Positions 56,551 through 64,000 of a stretch of 64,000 bases of DNA are shown piece by piece. The stretch lies in contig JAHQWL010000023.1 in NCBI GenBank assembly GCA_029856155.1, forward strand, positions 124,001-188,000. Direction: 5' to 3'. Position numbers and translations under genes: made by a program. The first letter of the stretch is position 1. Each line of letters starts with the position of its first letter. This DNA comes from Promethearchaeia archaeon. Lineage in GTDB: Archaea > Asgardarchaeota > Lokiarchaeia > Sigyniarchaeales > SOKP01. A model generated the notes under the pieces. It saw only the letters and a list, made by a program, of their open reading frames with translations, made no database searches and was not told the DNA's origin.

Positions 56551-57975
56551 TTACTCTTCTTCCAAGTTATCTATTGCTAATATAGCAGATTCGCAAACAT
56601 AATCGCATTTATCATGAATTAAAATATTTAAATTCGAAATAATTTCTTCTGTATTTACTCCAATAATTCCTAAAGCTTCAGAAGATCTCCATCTAACATC
56701 TTGGTTCCCATCTTTCAGAGCTGTTAGTAATGAAGGAATTGCATTTTTAGCGGATGATCCTAATTTTCCTATAGAAAGTGCGGCTTCACGTCGTACAATA
56801 CTTCTGGGATCATTTAAAGCAAGTTCAAGAGTATGAAGAGCATCTTCTGATTCCCTTCCAATATTTCCTAATGCTCTTGCTGCTTCTACTCTAATCGAAG
56901 TTTTCTTTTTTAGTGGATCTTTTAAAAAATTCAAGATTGCTCTTTTCATCTTATTTATAAAAGAAGGAATAAATTCTACTTCCTGTTCGGGTATCTTTAA
57001 AAAATTAATAATAGTTGGAATAGCTTCTTCAGCTTCAGTACCAATTCCTCCCAAAGCAGAAAGAACAATAATTTTCATTTTTGTATTCAACTTTTCAAAT
57101 GCTGATATTAAATTTGGAACAGCGGGTTTACCAATATTTCTAAGTGCATCGGCTGCTTTTCCCCTAACATTTTCAACTTTATCCTGTAATAACTCTGAGA
57201 TGCTACCAATTATTTTTGGATCAGAAATCCTAAATTCTCCTAAAGCATCAACTGTTTCTTTTCTTACAATCTTATTTTTGCTTTTTAAGACTTCTAATAG
57301 ACTTGGAATTGCTGATTCTCCAATTTCAGCAAAAGTATTTATAACTCTATAACGTACTCTCCAATCTTGGTCTTCAAGAGCCTTTATTAAACTAGGAATT
57401 GCGTTTACAGATCCTTTTCCAATTAGACTAATTGATTGAGCCGAAGCAGTTCTTACTGTCCAACTTATGTCTTTAAGAGCTTTCATTAAATGGGGAATAG
57501 CTTCATAAGCATTCGATCCAATTTCTCCTAACGCGATTACTACTTCAGTTCTAACATCCTCATTCTCATCATCCAATGCTTTTATTAAAGAAGAAATTGA
57601 TTCAGGAGTAGTATTTCCAACTTTACCAAGGGCAATTGCTGCTTCTTTTCTGATAGTTACCTCTTTATCTTCTAATAGCATCGATAATTTTTGTACTGCT
57701 TCTTTTGCAATATTACCAATTTTTCCTAATGATCGAGCAGCTTCTCGACATATGCTCCAATCTTCATCTTCTAAGCAATCAACTATTTTTGGAACTGCAT
57801 TTATTGATTTTTGACCAATTTTTCCTAATACATGAATAGAATTAAATTTAATTGATCTAATATTGCTGTCTAGATATTTAATTACTTCATCTATTACGGA
57901 TTCATCTTTCTCGATTCTAGATAAAACAAGATCGATTCTAGCATCTCTTAATAATTTCTCTAAGGTTGCTGACAT
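56551..57975 (-). CDS. HEAT-repeat (PBS-lyase type) protein
   Basis: This 474-residue protein consists of about a dozen HEAT repeats of the pattern A(I/V)P-x-L-x-x-AL-x-D-x-x-x-x-VR-x-x-A-A-x-ALG-x-IG. No other domain is visible. Such solenoids bind proteins, or in some cases nucleic acid. Its ATG follows GGTGAT by 4 bp, overlapping the livF stop region, so it is translationally coupled to the amino-acid transporter operon. It may regulate or assemble with the ATPase subunits; that is inference. Confidence 0.88.
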   Translation of the reverse strand: MSATLEKLLRDARIDLVLSRIEKDESVIDEVIKYLDSNIRSIKFNSIHVLGKIGQKSINAVPKIVDCLEDEDWSICREAARSLGKIGNIAKEAVQKLSMLLEDKEVTIRKEAAIALGKVGNTTPESISSLIKALDDENEDVRTEVVIALGEIGSNAYEAIPHLMKALKDISWTVRTASAQSISLIGKGSVNAIPSLIKALEDQDWRVRYRVINTFAEIGESAIPSLLEVLKSKNKIVRKETVDALGEFRISDPKIIGSISELLQDKVENVRGKAADALRNIGKPAVPNLISAFEKLNTKMKIIVLSALGGIGTEAEEAIPTIINFLKIPEQEVEFIPSFINKMKRAILNFLKDPLKKKTSIRVEAARALGNIGRESEDALHTLELALNDPRSIVRREAALSIGKLGSSAKNAIPSLLTALKDGNQDVRWRSSEALGIIGVNTEEIISNLNILIHDKCDYVCESAILAIDNLEEE

Positions 57976-57985
57976 TTATATCACC

Positions 57986-58690
57986 TTAAATTCCTAAATA
58001 TACTTGTTTAATTCGAGGTTCTTTTTCTAACTCTTCCTTAGTCCCTCTCATTTCAATTTTCCCCTCCTCAAGAACATGAATATATTCAGCGATATTCATC
58101 GCTAAAGCCGCATCTTGTTCAACTAATAAAGTAGTAGTGCCTTCTTGTTTTATTTTCTTAATTGCTTCAAATATAATTGTTTTTATTTTTGGAGCTAAAC
58201 CTAATGAAGGTTCATCCATTAAAAGAAGTTGAGGATTAGCCATAAGTGAACGCGCAATAGCAAGCATCTGTTGTTCACCACCACTTAAAGTTCCAGCTCG
58301 CTGATTTTTTCTTTCTCTAAGACGTGGAAAGATCTCAAAAACATTTTTCCTTAATTTTCGAAATTTACTACGATCTTTCAATACATAAGCCCCCATATCT
58401 AAATTTTCAGATACACTCATATCATAAAATAGTTTACGTCGTTCTGGGCAATGAGAGATCCCTTTTCTAGCAATCTTATGAGCTTTTAACCCATCAATTC
58501 TTTCACCACGGAATTCTATTTTTCCTCTATCAGGTTCTTCTAAACCAGATATTACTCTGAGGAGTGTAGACTTTCCAGCTCCATTGGGTCCAATAACTGC
58601 CTCAAGAGATTTCTCTTTTAAGCTCAAATTTATTTCTTCGAGAGCTCTTGCCTTTCCATAATAATGATATATTTTTTTTAAATCAAGCAT
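57986..58690 (-). CDS. livF: branched-chain amino acid ABC transporter ATP-binding protein LivF
   Basis: From the ATG at 58690 (GGTGAC ribosome site 5 bp upstream; GTG at 58699 also in frame) the protein is 234 residues. It has Walker A GPNGAGKST, signature LSGGEQQM, Walker B LLLMDEPSLGLAP and the switch His region LLVEQD, which is Asp in place of His. It overlaps livG by 8 bp. It powers uptake of branched-chain amino acids or similar ligands with LivG. Confidence 0.94.
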   Translation of the reverse strand: MLDLKKIYHYYGKARALEEINLSLKEKSLEAVIGPNGAGKSTLLRVISGLEEPDRGKIEFRGERIDGLKAHKIARKGISHCPERRKLFYDMSVSENLDMGAYVLKDRSKFRKLRKNVFEIFPRLRERKNQRAGTLSGGEQQMLAIARSLMANPQLLLMDEPSLGLAPKIKTIIFEAIKKIKQEGTTTLLVEQDAALAMNIAEYIHVLEEGKIEMRGTKEELEKEPRIKQVYLGI

Positions 58691-59423
58691 ATTCGTCACC
58701 TTTTCCTAAATAAGCTTCAAGTAAAATTTTATTATTAGCAATCTCTTTTGGAGGACCATCAGCAATAAATTTACCTTGATGCATAGCAATTACTCGTGGT
58801 ACTAATGTCATAAGTTCACGAAGTACATGACCAGTCATAAAAACAGTAACCCCATCATCATGTAATTTTTTAATTAATTCAGTTAGTACTGCACTTTCTT
58901 CATGAGTAAGTCCGCTAAATGGTTCATCTAATAAAAGCAATTCTGGGTTAGTCCCAAGAGCTTTACCAATTTGTAATTTTCTTAAATCACCATGAGGTAA
59001 AATGATTGGCGGCATTCTAGCTTTATCAACAAGACCTACTGAAGCAAGAATTGAACTTGCATATTCTTCAGCACCTACTTTTTTTGAAACTTCTTTTCCT
59101 CTTTTTGATAAGCAGGGCACTATTACATTATCAAGTAAGGTTAAGAATTTAAACGATCTCACCAATTGAAAAGTTCGAGCAATTCCATAATTCACTATTT
59201 TATACGGTCTCATTCCTGTTATATCAATTCCATCGAATCTAATTTTTCCAGAACTAGGTTTCTCAAATCCACTAATTAAATTAAACACTGTCGTCTTACC
59301 AGCTCCGTTTGGACCAATTAGACCCACAAATTCTCCTCGTTTAACCTCAAAACTAAAATCATTTACAGCAGTTAATCCACCAAACTTTTTTGTAAGGTTT
59401 TTCACTTCTAAAATAACTCCCAT
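58683..59423 (-). CDS. livG: branched-chain amino acid ABC transporter ATP-binding protein LivG
   Basis: This 246-residue protein has Walker A GPNGAGKTT, Walker B LLLLDEPFSGLTHEE and a LivG-type signature region, here LPHGDLRKLQIGKAL, in which the usual serine and glutamine are changed. A GGAG site precedes the ATG. It forms a heterodimer with LivF under the LivH/LivM permease. It overlaps the next gene by 8 bp. Confidence 0.94.
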   Translation of the reverse strand: MGVILEVKNLTKKFGGLTAVNDFSFEVKRGEFVGLIGPNGAGKTTVFNLISGFEKPSSGKIRFDGIDITGMRPYKIVNYGIARTFQLVRSFKFLTLLDNVIVPCLSKRGKEVSKKVGAEEYASSILASVGLVDKARMPPIILPHGDLRKLQIGKALGTNPELLLLDEPFSGLTHEESAVLTELIKKLHDDGVTVFMTGHVLRELMTLVPRVIAMHQGKFIADGPPKEIANNKILLEAYLGKGDEYA

Positions 59424-59464
59424 TTTTTAACTCCTTAAAAGTAAAATTTTTTTTATAATTTTTT

Positions 59465-60505
59465 TTATCGTCCTAATAATACATCCCAAAAATCTTTTAA
59501 ATGTTCTATTATTGGCCTTAAAATTCCCTGCTCCGAAAATCGAACAACTAATATTAAAATTATCGCGAAAGTCAAATGTACATAAAGACCAGCACCAACT
59601 TCAATAAGAATATATTCAAGAAAAATAAAGAAAAATGCTCCCAAAGCTGATCCTGCTATAGTTGTTAATCCCCCTAATGATGCCATTAATATAGCAAAAA
59701 AAGAAATAGCCGTTCCAAAATTACCAACGGGATTTACAGAAGTATTATAAAATGCATAGAAACAACCTGCTATTCCAGCAAATAAGGAACTAACCATAAA
59801 GGCATACACTTTGTATCTCGTTGTATTTATTCCTGATGCATCTGCTCCCACCTCATCATCGCGAATTGATTTTAAAATAGTCCCAAATTTCGATTTAACA
59901 ATCTGAAATATTATTATAAAGCATATTATCAAAGTAATAAAAACAATAAAAAATTCTATTACAGGATTGTTGGATAGTCTCGTTAGAGGATAAGGTCCAG
60001 TATTATAAGATATTCCTTCAGAACCAAAAAGAATATCTGAGAGTGACCCTAATAGAAATAATTTTAATAGGATTAAACTAAAAGCAAGAGTGCCTAATGC
60101 TAAATATGGCCCCCTTAATCTTAAACAGGGGATACCAATTATTAAACCAAAGCCTACTGCACCCAAAGCTCCAGTAGGAATTGCAAGCCATATTGGAAAA
60201 CCTTGAAAAGCTATAAGATAAGCACAAAGATAACCTCCTATTCCAAAAAAAATGGCATGACCAAAACTAATTTGTCCCGAAATACCAGTAAGAAAATCCC
60301 AACTTGCCGCAAAAATTGAAAAAATCATAGCGAGTGTAAAATGACGTAAGAAATACTTTATAAAACTCTCATTTTGAGAAAGAAAAGGAAATAATGTAAG
60401 TATTATTAATAAAAATATTGTTAATGAACCACTAAAAGTTTTTGCCCATGATTTTAAATAAGTCGGTATATTTCTTATTTTTTCTTTTACCAATCCTTTT
60501 TTCAT
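59465..60505 (-). CDS. livM: branched-chain amino acid ABC transporter permease LivM
   Basis: From the ATG at 60505 (GAGGAAG 6 bp upstream; a GTG at 60520 is in frame) the protein is 346 residues. It has about 8-10 membrane helices with the LivM hallmarks SGQISFGHAIFFGIGGYL and AFMVSSLFAGIAGCFYA, and the EAA-like loop ILKSIRDDEVGADASGIN. It forms the membrane channel with LivH. A 24-bp gap (60521-60544) separates it from livH. Confidence 0.93.
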   Translation of the reverse strand: MKKGLVKEKIRNIPTYLKSWAKTFSGSLTIFLLIILTLFPFLSQNESFIKYFLRHFTLAMIFSIFAASWDFLTGISGQISFGHAIFFGIGGYLCAYLIAFQGFPIWLAIPTGALGAVGFGLIIGIPCLRLRGPYLALGTLAFSLILLKLFLLGSLSDILFGSEGISYNTGPYPLTRLSNNPVIEFFIVFITLIICFIIIFQIVKSKFGTILKSIRDDEVGADASGINTTRYKVYAFMVSSLFAGIAGCFYAFYNTSVNPVGNFGTAISFFAILMASLGGLTTIAGSALGAFFFIFLEYILIEVGAGLYVHLTFAIILILVVRFSEQGILRPIIEHLKDFWDVLLGR

Positions 60506-60544
60506 TTTTAACTTCCTCACTATTTATAATCTTAAATTTAAAAA

Positions 60545-61426
60545 TTACTTTAATTCCTTCTTTCCAAATAATCCTTGGGGTCTTATTATAAGTACTAAAA
60601 GAATAACTATGATTGGAACTATATGAGCCCAAGCTGGACCATTAGGGATAAAAAGATTGGTAAAAGTAGTTATATACCCCACAATATAAGCTCCTACAAT
60701 ACTTCCAACAAGACTTCCCATCCCTCCTAAAATTACTACAGCAAATGAACTTGTTAAATATTCCCAGCCCATAGCAGGACCAGTAAGAGCTGCGCCGGGT
60801 AAATATAGGGTTGCTGCTATAGCTGCAAGGAATGCAGATATCATAACAGTATAGAAGAGAACTCTATCGGCATTAATACCCATTAAGGTTGCTGCCTCGC
60901 TATCCTGTGAAACTGCACGAATAGATTTACCTAATTTTGATTTATTAATAAATAAAGCGAATAATGAAACTATAATTAATGAAATAATTATAAAAAAAAG
61001 GTATTGATTCAACATGCTATATCCTAAGAAGTCCGTAGTGCCCTCAACCACAACATAACCACTAAGTGTTGCAGACGTTGTTCCCGAGATTATTGAAACA
61101 CATTGCTCGATTCCGAATGCTAACGCAAAAGTAATTAATACAACACCTACAGCTGAATCTTTTACAGGTTTGATGAGTAATATATATGTAAGACCGCCTA
61201 TTATAGTAATAACTACCACTGCAATGATTATATTTATCAATACTTGGCCAGGAAAAAAACCATATACCCATAAAAGTAAATATCCCGTTAACATGAAATA
61301 TGCTCCATGCGCTAAATTCATTATATGACCAACTCCATACACTAAAGAGTACCCTAGAGCAATTAGAGAAAGGTAAGCACCATTTAAAGTACCATTAAAT
61401 AACATGCTAATAATTTCTTGATACAT
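60545..61426 (-). CDS. livH: branched-chain amino acid ABC transporter permease LivH
   Basis: This 293-residue protein has the family signature GYSLVYGVGHIMNLAHGAYF near the N-terminus, the EAA-like loop KSIRAVSQDSEAATLMGIN and a Gly-rich stretch VILGGMGSLVGSIVGAYIVG. It partners LivM. It is separated from the upstream binding-protein gene by 222 bp of A/T-rich sequence, which may separate transcripts. Confidence 0.94.
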   Translation of the reverse strand: MYQEIISMLFNGTLNGAYLSLIALGYSLVYGVGHIMNLAHGAYFMLTGYLLLWVYGFFPGQVLINIIIAVVVITIIGGLTYILLIKPVKDSAVGVVLITFALAFGIEQCVSIISGTTSATLSGYVVVEGTTDFLGYSMLNQYLFFIIISLIIVSLFALFINKSKLGKSIRAVSQDSEAATLMGINADRVLFYTVMISAFLAAIAATLYLPGAALTGPAMGWEYLTSSFAVVILGGMGSLVGSIVGAYIVGYITTFTNLFIPNGPAWAHIVPIIVILLVLIIRPQGLFGKKELK

Positions 61427-61648
61427 AATTACAAAAAAGAAAAATTGATTATTATTAAATTAATTATTATTATTTTTATCTCATTTCTTATAAAACTGAT
61501 CATTTTCATCCTAACTTACAATTTTATCAAAAAAAAAATATAATATTCAAGATTAAAGCTATTTTTTGATAAATTATATAAAAAGTTGATAATAATAAAA
61601 AAAAATTTTTTAATATTTAAATTTGCTTTAATTCGACTACCATTTCTA
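61427..61648. other. 222-bp A/T-rich gap between livK and livH
   Basis: The gap contains several T and A runs readable as archaeal terminators on the minus strand (for example at 61531-61541), and no gene. Partial termination here would leave the binding protein more abundant than the permease, as is common for ABC systems. Confidence 0.4.
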
Positions 61649-63088
61649 TTACGACCATGCAGTATGAACCCACGGAGCAATTTCATAAGCACCAGTTGCC
61701 ATCCAATCTGGATAAAGAGGACGTATCGGCATGGCTCCATAAGGAACAACATATGCATATCTTGGTGCTGGGATTACTACTTTATCACCATTAGCTCGCC
61801 ACTGAACCCATAAGGTATGTCCATAAGGATAACCCTCAACTAGGTCATGAGTCTTTGGCCACCAAGCACCGCCTCCACCAACACCAGCATTGGTATTTCC
61901 TTTAGTCCAGGTTTCCATTTCTGGTATCATAAAATTGGGGTTAAATGATTGAGTTGCATTCATTGCATCAACAAGTGCAAATACGGCGTCGTAAGCTCCA
62001 ACTGCAATATAAAGTGGTTCATGTCCATCATGATCTGCTAACCACGCATCCCAAAACGCAATAGAACTTTCGGTTTTATTAGTCCTATGCAAGGTTTGCA
62101 TCATTGCCTCGTATGCACAACTCTCACCACTATCTTCGTAAAATGTATCTAACTGCGATTGAACATCAATACCAAATATCTGATATGTATAATTATATTG
62201 AGAGTATTGTTGCATCATTAAAATTCCACCTTGTGCTGAAATGACAGGAATTAAAAAGTCACATCCATCATCTTCTAGTTCTGATAAGTATCCGTTCATA
62301 TCTGTGGCACTAAGTGATATATCATATAAGATTGGTGATAGTAATTGTACCCAGCCACCTGTAAGAGCTGGCAAATTACCCAATGCAGCTACTAAACTTT
62401 CAGTCCAAGTTAAATCTTCTGCAAGAATGCCAACCTGTTTAATGTCATGATTTGGATAGGTTGCATTCAATAACATGATATAACCAGCTAATGTAGTTAA
62501 TATTTCGCCCCCTAATGAAGTTGAGTTAATAGGCATAAATCTGAAAAAATATTTATATCTTGTATAAAAATTTTTCACGTTTGTACAGAATATATCTGTT
62601 GCAGCACCAGTATCAATAAAGATAATTTTATTATCCATGAAAACTTCTTGATATGCTAATAATGCTTCTGATCTAAAGCCACCAAGTGCAAATTGAACTT
62701 TTTTATTGTATACAAGTCTTTCTGCCGCAGCAATTCCTCTTGAAGTCACAAGAGCTGTGTTAGATTCATCTGTATCTTCCTTGGTAACTCCTAGATAATA
62801 TGTTGTTCCATTAACAACCAAACCACCCGCTTCATTTATGGTTTTAGCTGCATACCAAGCTCCGTCATAATTTGCATCTCCTTGAATCTCACCAATATCA
62901 CCAGCGCACCCAATTTTAATTATTTGATCAGATGTTAAACCTGCTGGAGCACCAGGACAATCCTTAGAACTCCATGAATATTCACCGGCACCCGGGGCTA
63001 AAAGGAAATACCAAGCCCCAACGCCGACACCTACACCTATAACAGCTATGATAACAATTGCTAATATTCTTTTTGTTAAAGCTTCCAT
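61649..63088 (-). CDS. livK: Liv-type ABC transporter substrate-binding protein, membrane-anchored
   Basis: This 479-residue protein has a basic N-terminus and one hydrophobic anchor (about residues 7-30) with no lipobox cysteine, then a periplasmic-binding-protein type I domain (IGCAGDIGEIQGDANYDGAWYAAKTINEAGG, FALGGFRSEALLA). Several N-x-S/T sequons (for example NGT, NST, NAT, NYT) suggest N-glycosylation outside the cell. It is first in the Liv operon. The ligand may be branched-chain amino acids, but this binding-protein class also takes amides and aromatics. Confidence 0.9.
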   Translation of the reverse strand: MEALTKRILAIVIIAVIGVGVGVGAWYFLLAPGAGEYSWSSKDCPGAPAGLTSDQIIKIGCAGDIGEIQGDANYDGAWYAAKTINEAGGLVVNGTTYYLGVTKEDTDESNTALVTSRGIAAAERLVYNKKVQFALGGFRSEALLAYQEVFMDNKIIFIDTGAATDIFCTNVKNFYTRYKYFFRFMPINSTSLGGEILTTLAGYIMLLNATYPNHDIKQVGILAEDLTWTESLVAALGNLPALTGGWVQLLSPILYDISLSATDMNGYLSELEDDGCDFLIPVISAQGGILMMQQYSQYNYTYQIFGIDVQSQLDTFYEDSGESCAYEAMMQTLHRTNKTESSIAFWDAWLADHDGHEPLYIAVGAYDAVFALVDAMNATQSFNPNFMIPEMETWTKGNTNAGVGGGGAWWPKTHDLVEGYPYGHTLWVQWRANGDKVVIPAPRYAYVVPYGAMPIRPLYPDWMATGAYEIAPWVHTAWS

Positions 63089-63297
63089 ATTTTAGTTCAC
63101 ATCTATTTTTAATTTATTTTTTTTTTTTTAATTTATTATGTATGTTTATTTTTAGATTTACAAATAATAGTTCATTTTAACATGTATTTAAAGTTTTCAA
63201 CTTTTTATATGAAAAATAAGCATATATCTGTTAAAATTAGTAAAAACTATCTAAAAAAATGATCTAGATGGTATACAATAGGTAATCAATTAAGCAT

Positions 63298-64000
63298 TCA
63301 TAGAAATTGGATAGCAACAATAATTCCAAATAAAATTAGTAGTGAAATCAATATTATCAATGTATAGAACCTCCACTTAATTGAAATACTCTCATTTTTC
63401 TCCTTGAAAATGATATAAGGCAATAAAATTGCTCCCAAAATCCAAATTGATATCCAAGTAGTGAATACATACCATTCAGCGGGGATAAAGGTAAACATAA
63501 TTATAATAGTACTGCCCCAACTGATAACTAAGCGAACCATTCTACGTCTAAACATGATGTTAACATCTTCAGTTTTTTCAGAAGGTTTAAGAGAATATAT
63601 TATACCAAAAATAGGAAATATTAAAATAATAGAATGGTAAGGATTTAATAAACCAAGAATGGAGTCAGAAAATATGATTCCAATGAATACTGCTAAACAT
63701 GCACTAATAAGAATCCATATATATTTAAATTGTTTCTTGAAGAAAACGAAAATTCTAATAAACATATTCTTAATTAAAATTCTGAGATGTGTAAAGAATC
63801 TCGTTAAAGCTTCAATGATTTTATTAATAAGCGCTCTTAGTTCTTCTAAAAGGAAAATAAAGGGATAAATTAAAACTGTAAAAGCAAAAAATATTCCTGT
63901 AATGATAAAAGATAATGATATATGGTATATAATTGAACTTAAGAGCAAAAAGATTACAATCCAAAAAATTAAAGCTCCAGCTGAGTGTCCTTTGAATGGT
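63298..64000 (-). CDS. membrane protein, 5' end cut by window edge
   Basis: The frame stays open from a TTG at 63948 to the last base, reading PFKGHSAGALIFWIVIF into the hydrophobic start, so the gene begins outside the window. The visible part has about six or seven membrane helices with a basic loop (RFFTHLRILIKNMFIR) and a soluble loop (KPSEKTEDVNIMFRRRMVR). No family recognised. A 209-bp gap separates it from livK. Confidence 0.6.
   Translation of the reverse strand, partial: PFKGHSAGALIFWIVIFLLLSSIIYHISLSFIITGIFFAFTVLIYPFIFLLEELRALINKIIEALTRFFTHLRILIKNMFIRIFVFFKKQFKYIWILISACLAVFIGIIFSDSILGLLNPYHSIILIFPIFGIIYSLKPSEKTEDVNIMFRRRMVRLVISWGSTIIIMFTFIPAEWYVFTTWISIWILGAILLPYIIFKEKNESISIKWRFYTLIILISLLILFGIIVAIQFL

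Noticed and set aside
1..64000. tRNA or rRNA genes, insertion sequences, prophage genes
   Set aside because: Intergenic regions were read for conserved tRNA arms, terminal inverted repeats and transposase motifs, and none was recognised; a tRNA or covariance-model search could still find one.

Overview
The window is a low-GC (by eye about 30% G+C), gene-dense stretch of an archaeal chromosome. The information-processing genes are archaeal: TFB, an RFC clamp loader, a proteasome alpha subunit, a RadA-family protein and family-B DNA polymerase, with BRE/TATA promoters and GGTGAT-type Shine-Dalgarno sites. They sit beside eukaryote-like genes (a Ras/Rab-type small GTPase, a longin-like protein) and bacterial-type genes (GrpE-DnaK-DnaJ, acyl-CoA synthetases, a Liv ABC transporter). 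This mix is typical of Asgard archaea (Promethearchaeota), most likely Lokiarchaeia-like. That assignment is an inference from gene content; there is no rRNA gene here to confirm it.

Layout. 1-2.6 kb: membrane proteins, including an archaeosortase beside a protein with a PGF-type C-terminal tail. 2.9-8.9 kb: grpE-dnaK-dnaJ, then TFB and class II fructose-bisphosphate aldolase. 8.9-16.7 kb: a redox island in which FixX/FixC-like genes diverge from an operon of two FAD oxidases, a CCG-type Fe-S oxidoreductase, an SCP2-like lipid-binding protein and a CrtC-like protein. 16.7-23.9 kb: coiled-coil winged-helix protein, MFS transporter, nucleoside phosphorylase-like protein, PepT, a crotonase, an ECF-type membrane protein and a PLP fold-III enzyme. 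23.9-27.9 kb: a three-subunit RFC operon in which one small subunit has a degenerate ATPase site. 28-37.4 kb: zinc-ribbon and RHH genes, a giant repeat protein of about 2,023 residues with 369-bp tandem repeats, a winged-helix protein, proteasome alpha and a small GTPase. 37.7-43.1 kb: crotonase, sirtuin and two tandem acyl-CoA synthetases. 43.4-50.8 kb: an inactivated RadA/ImuA-like protein and, 4 kb on, an operon of a small MGRT-type protein and a PolB2-like polymerase with altered exonuclease and motif C residues; the genes between are a longin-like protein, small zinc-ribbon proteins, a DUF3795-type protein and an amidohydrolase-fold protein. 52-64 kb: GH20 hexosaminidase, a third acyl-CoA synthetase, a HEAT-repeat protein translationally coupled to livF, and a complete Liv-type ABC transporter. 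Genes at both window edges are cut.

The most interesting candidates are: (1) a dispersed archaeal mutasome (RadA-like pseudo-ATPase, small protein and PolB2) whose two transcription units share an upstream motif; (2) an archaeosortase with an adjacent candidate substrate; (3) an Asgard RFC subunit resembling eukaryotic human RFC3/yeast Rfc5; (4) the giant repeat protein; (5) the redox/lipid island. No tRNA, rRNA, CRISPR array, insertion sequence or replication origin was recognised.
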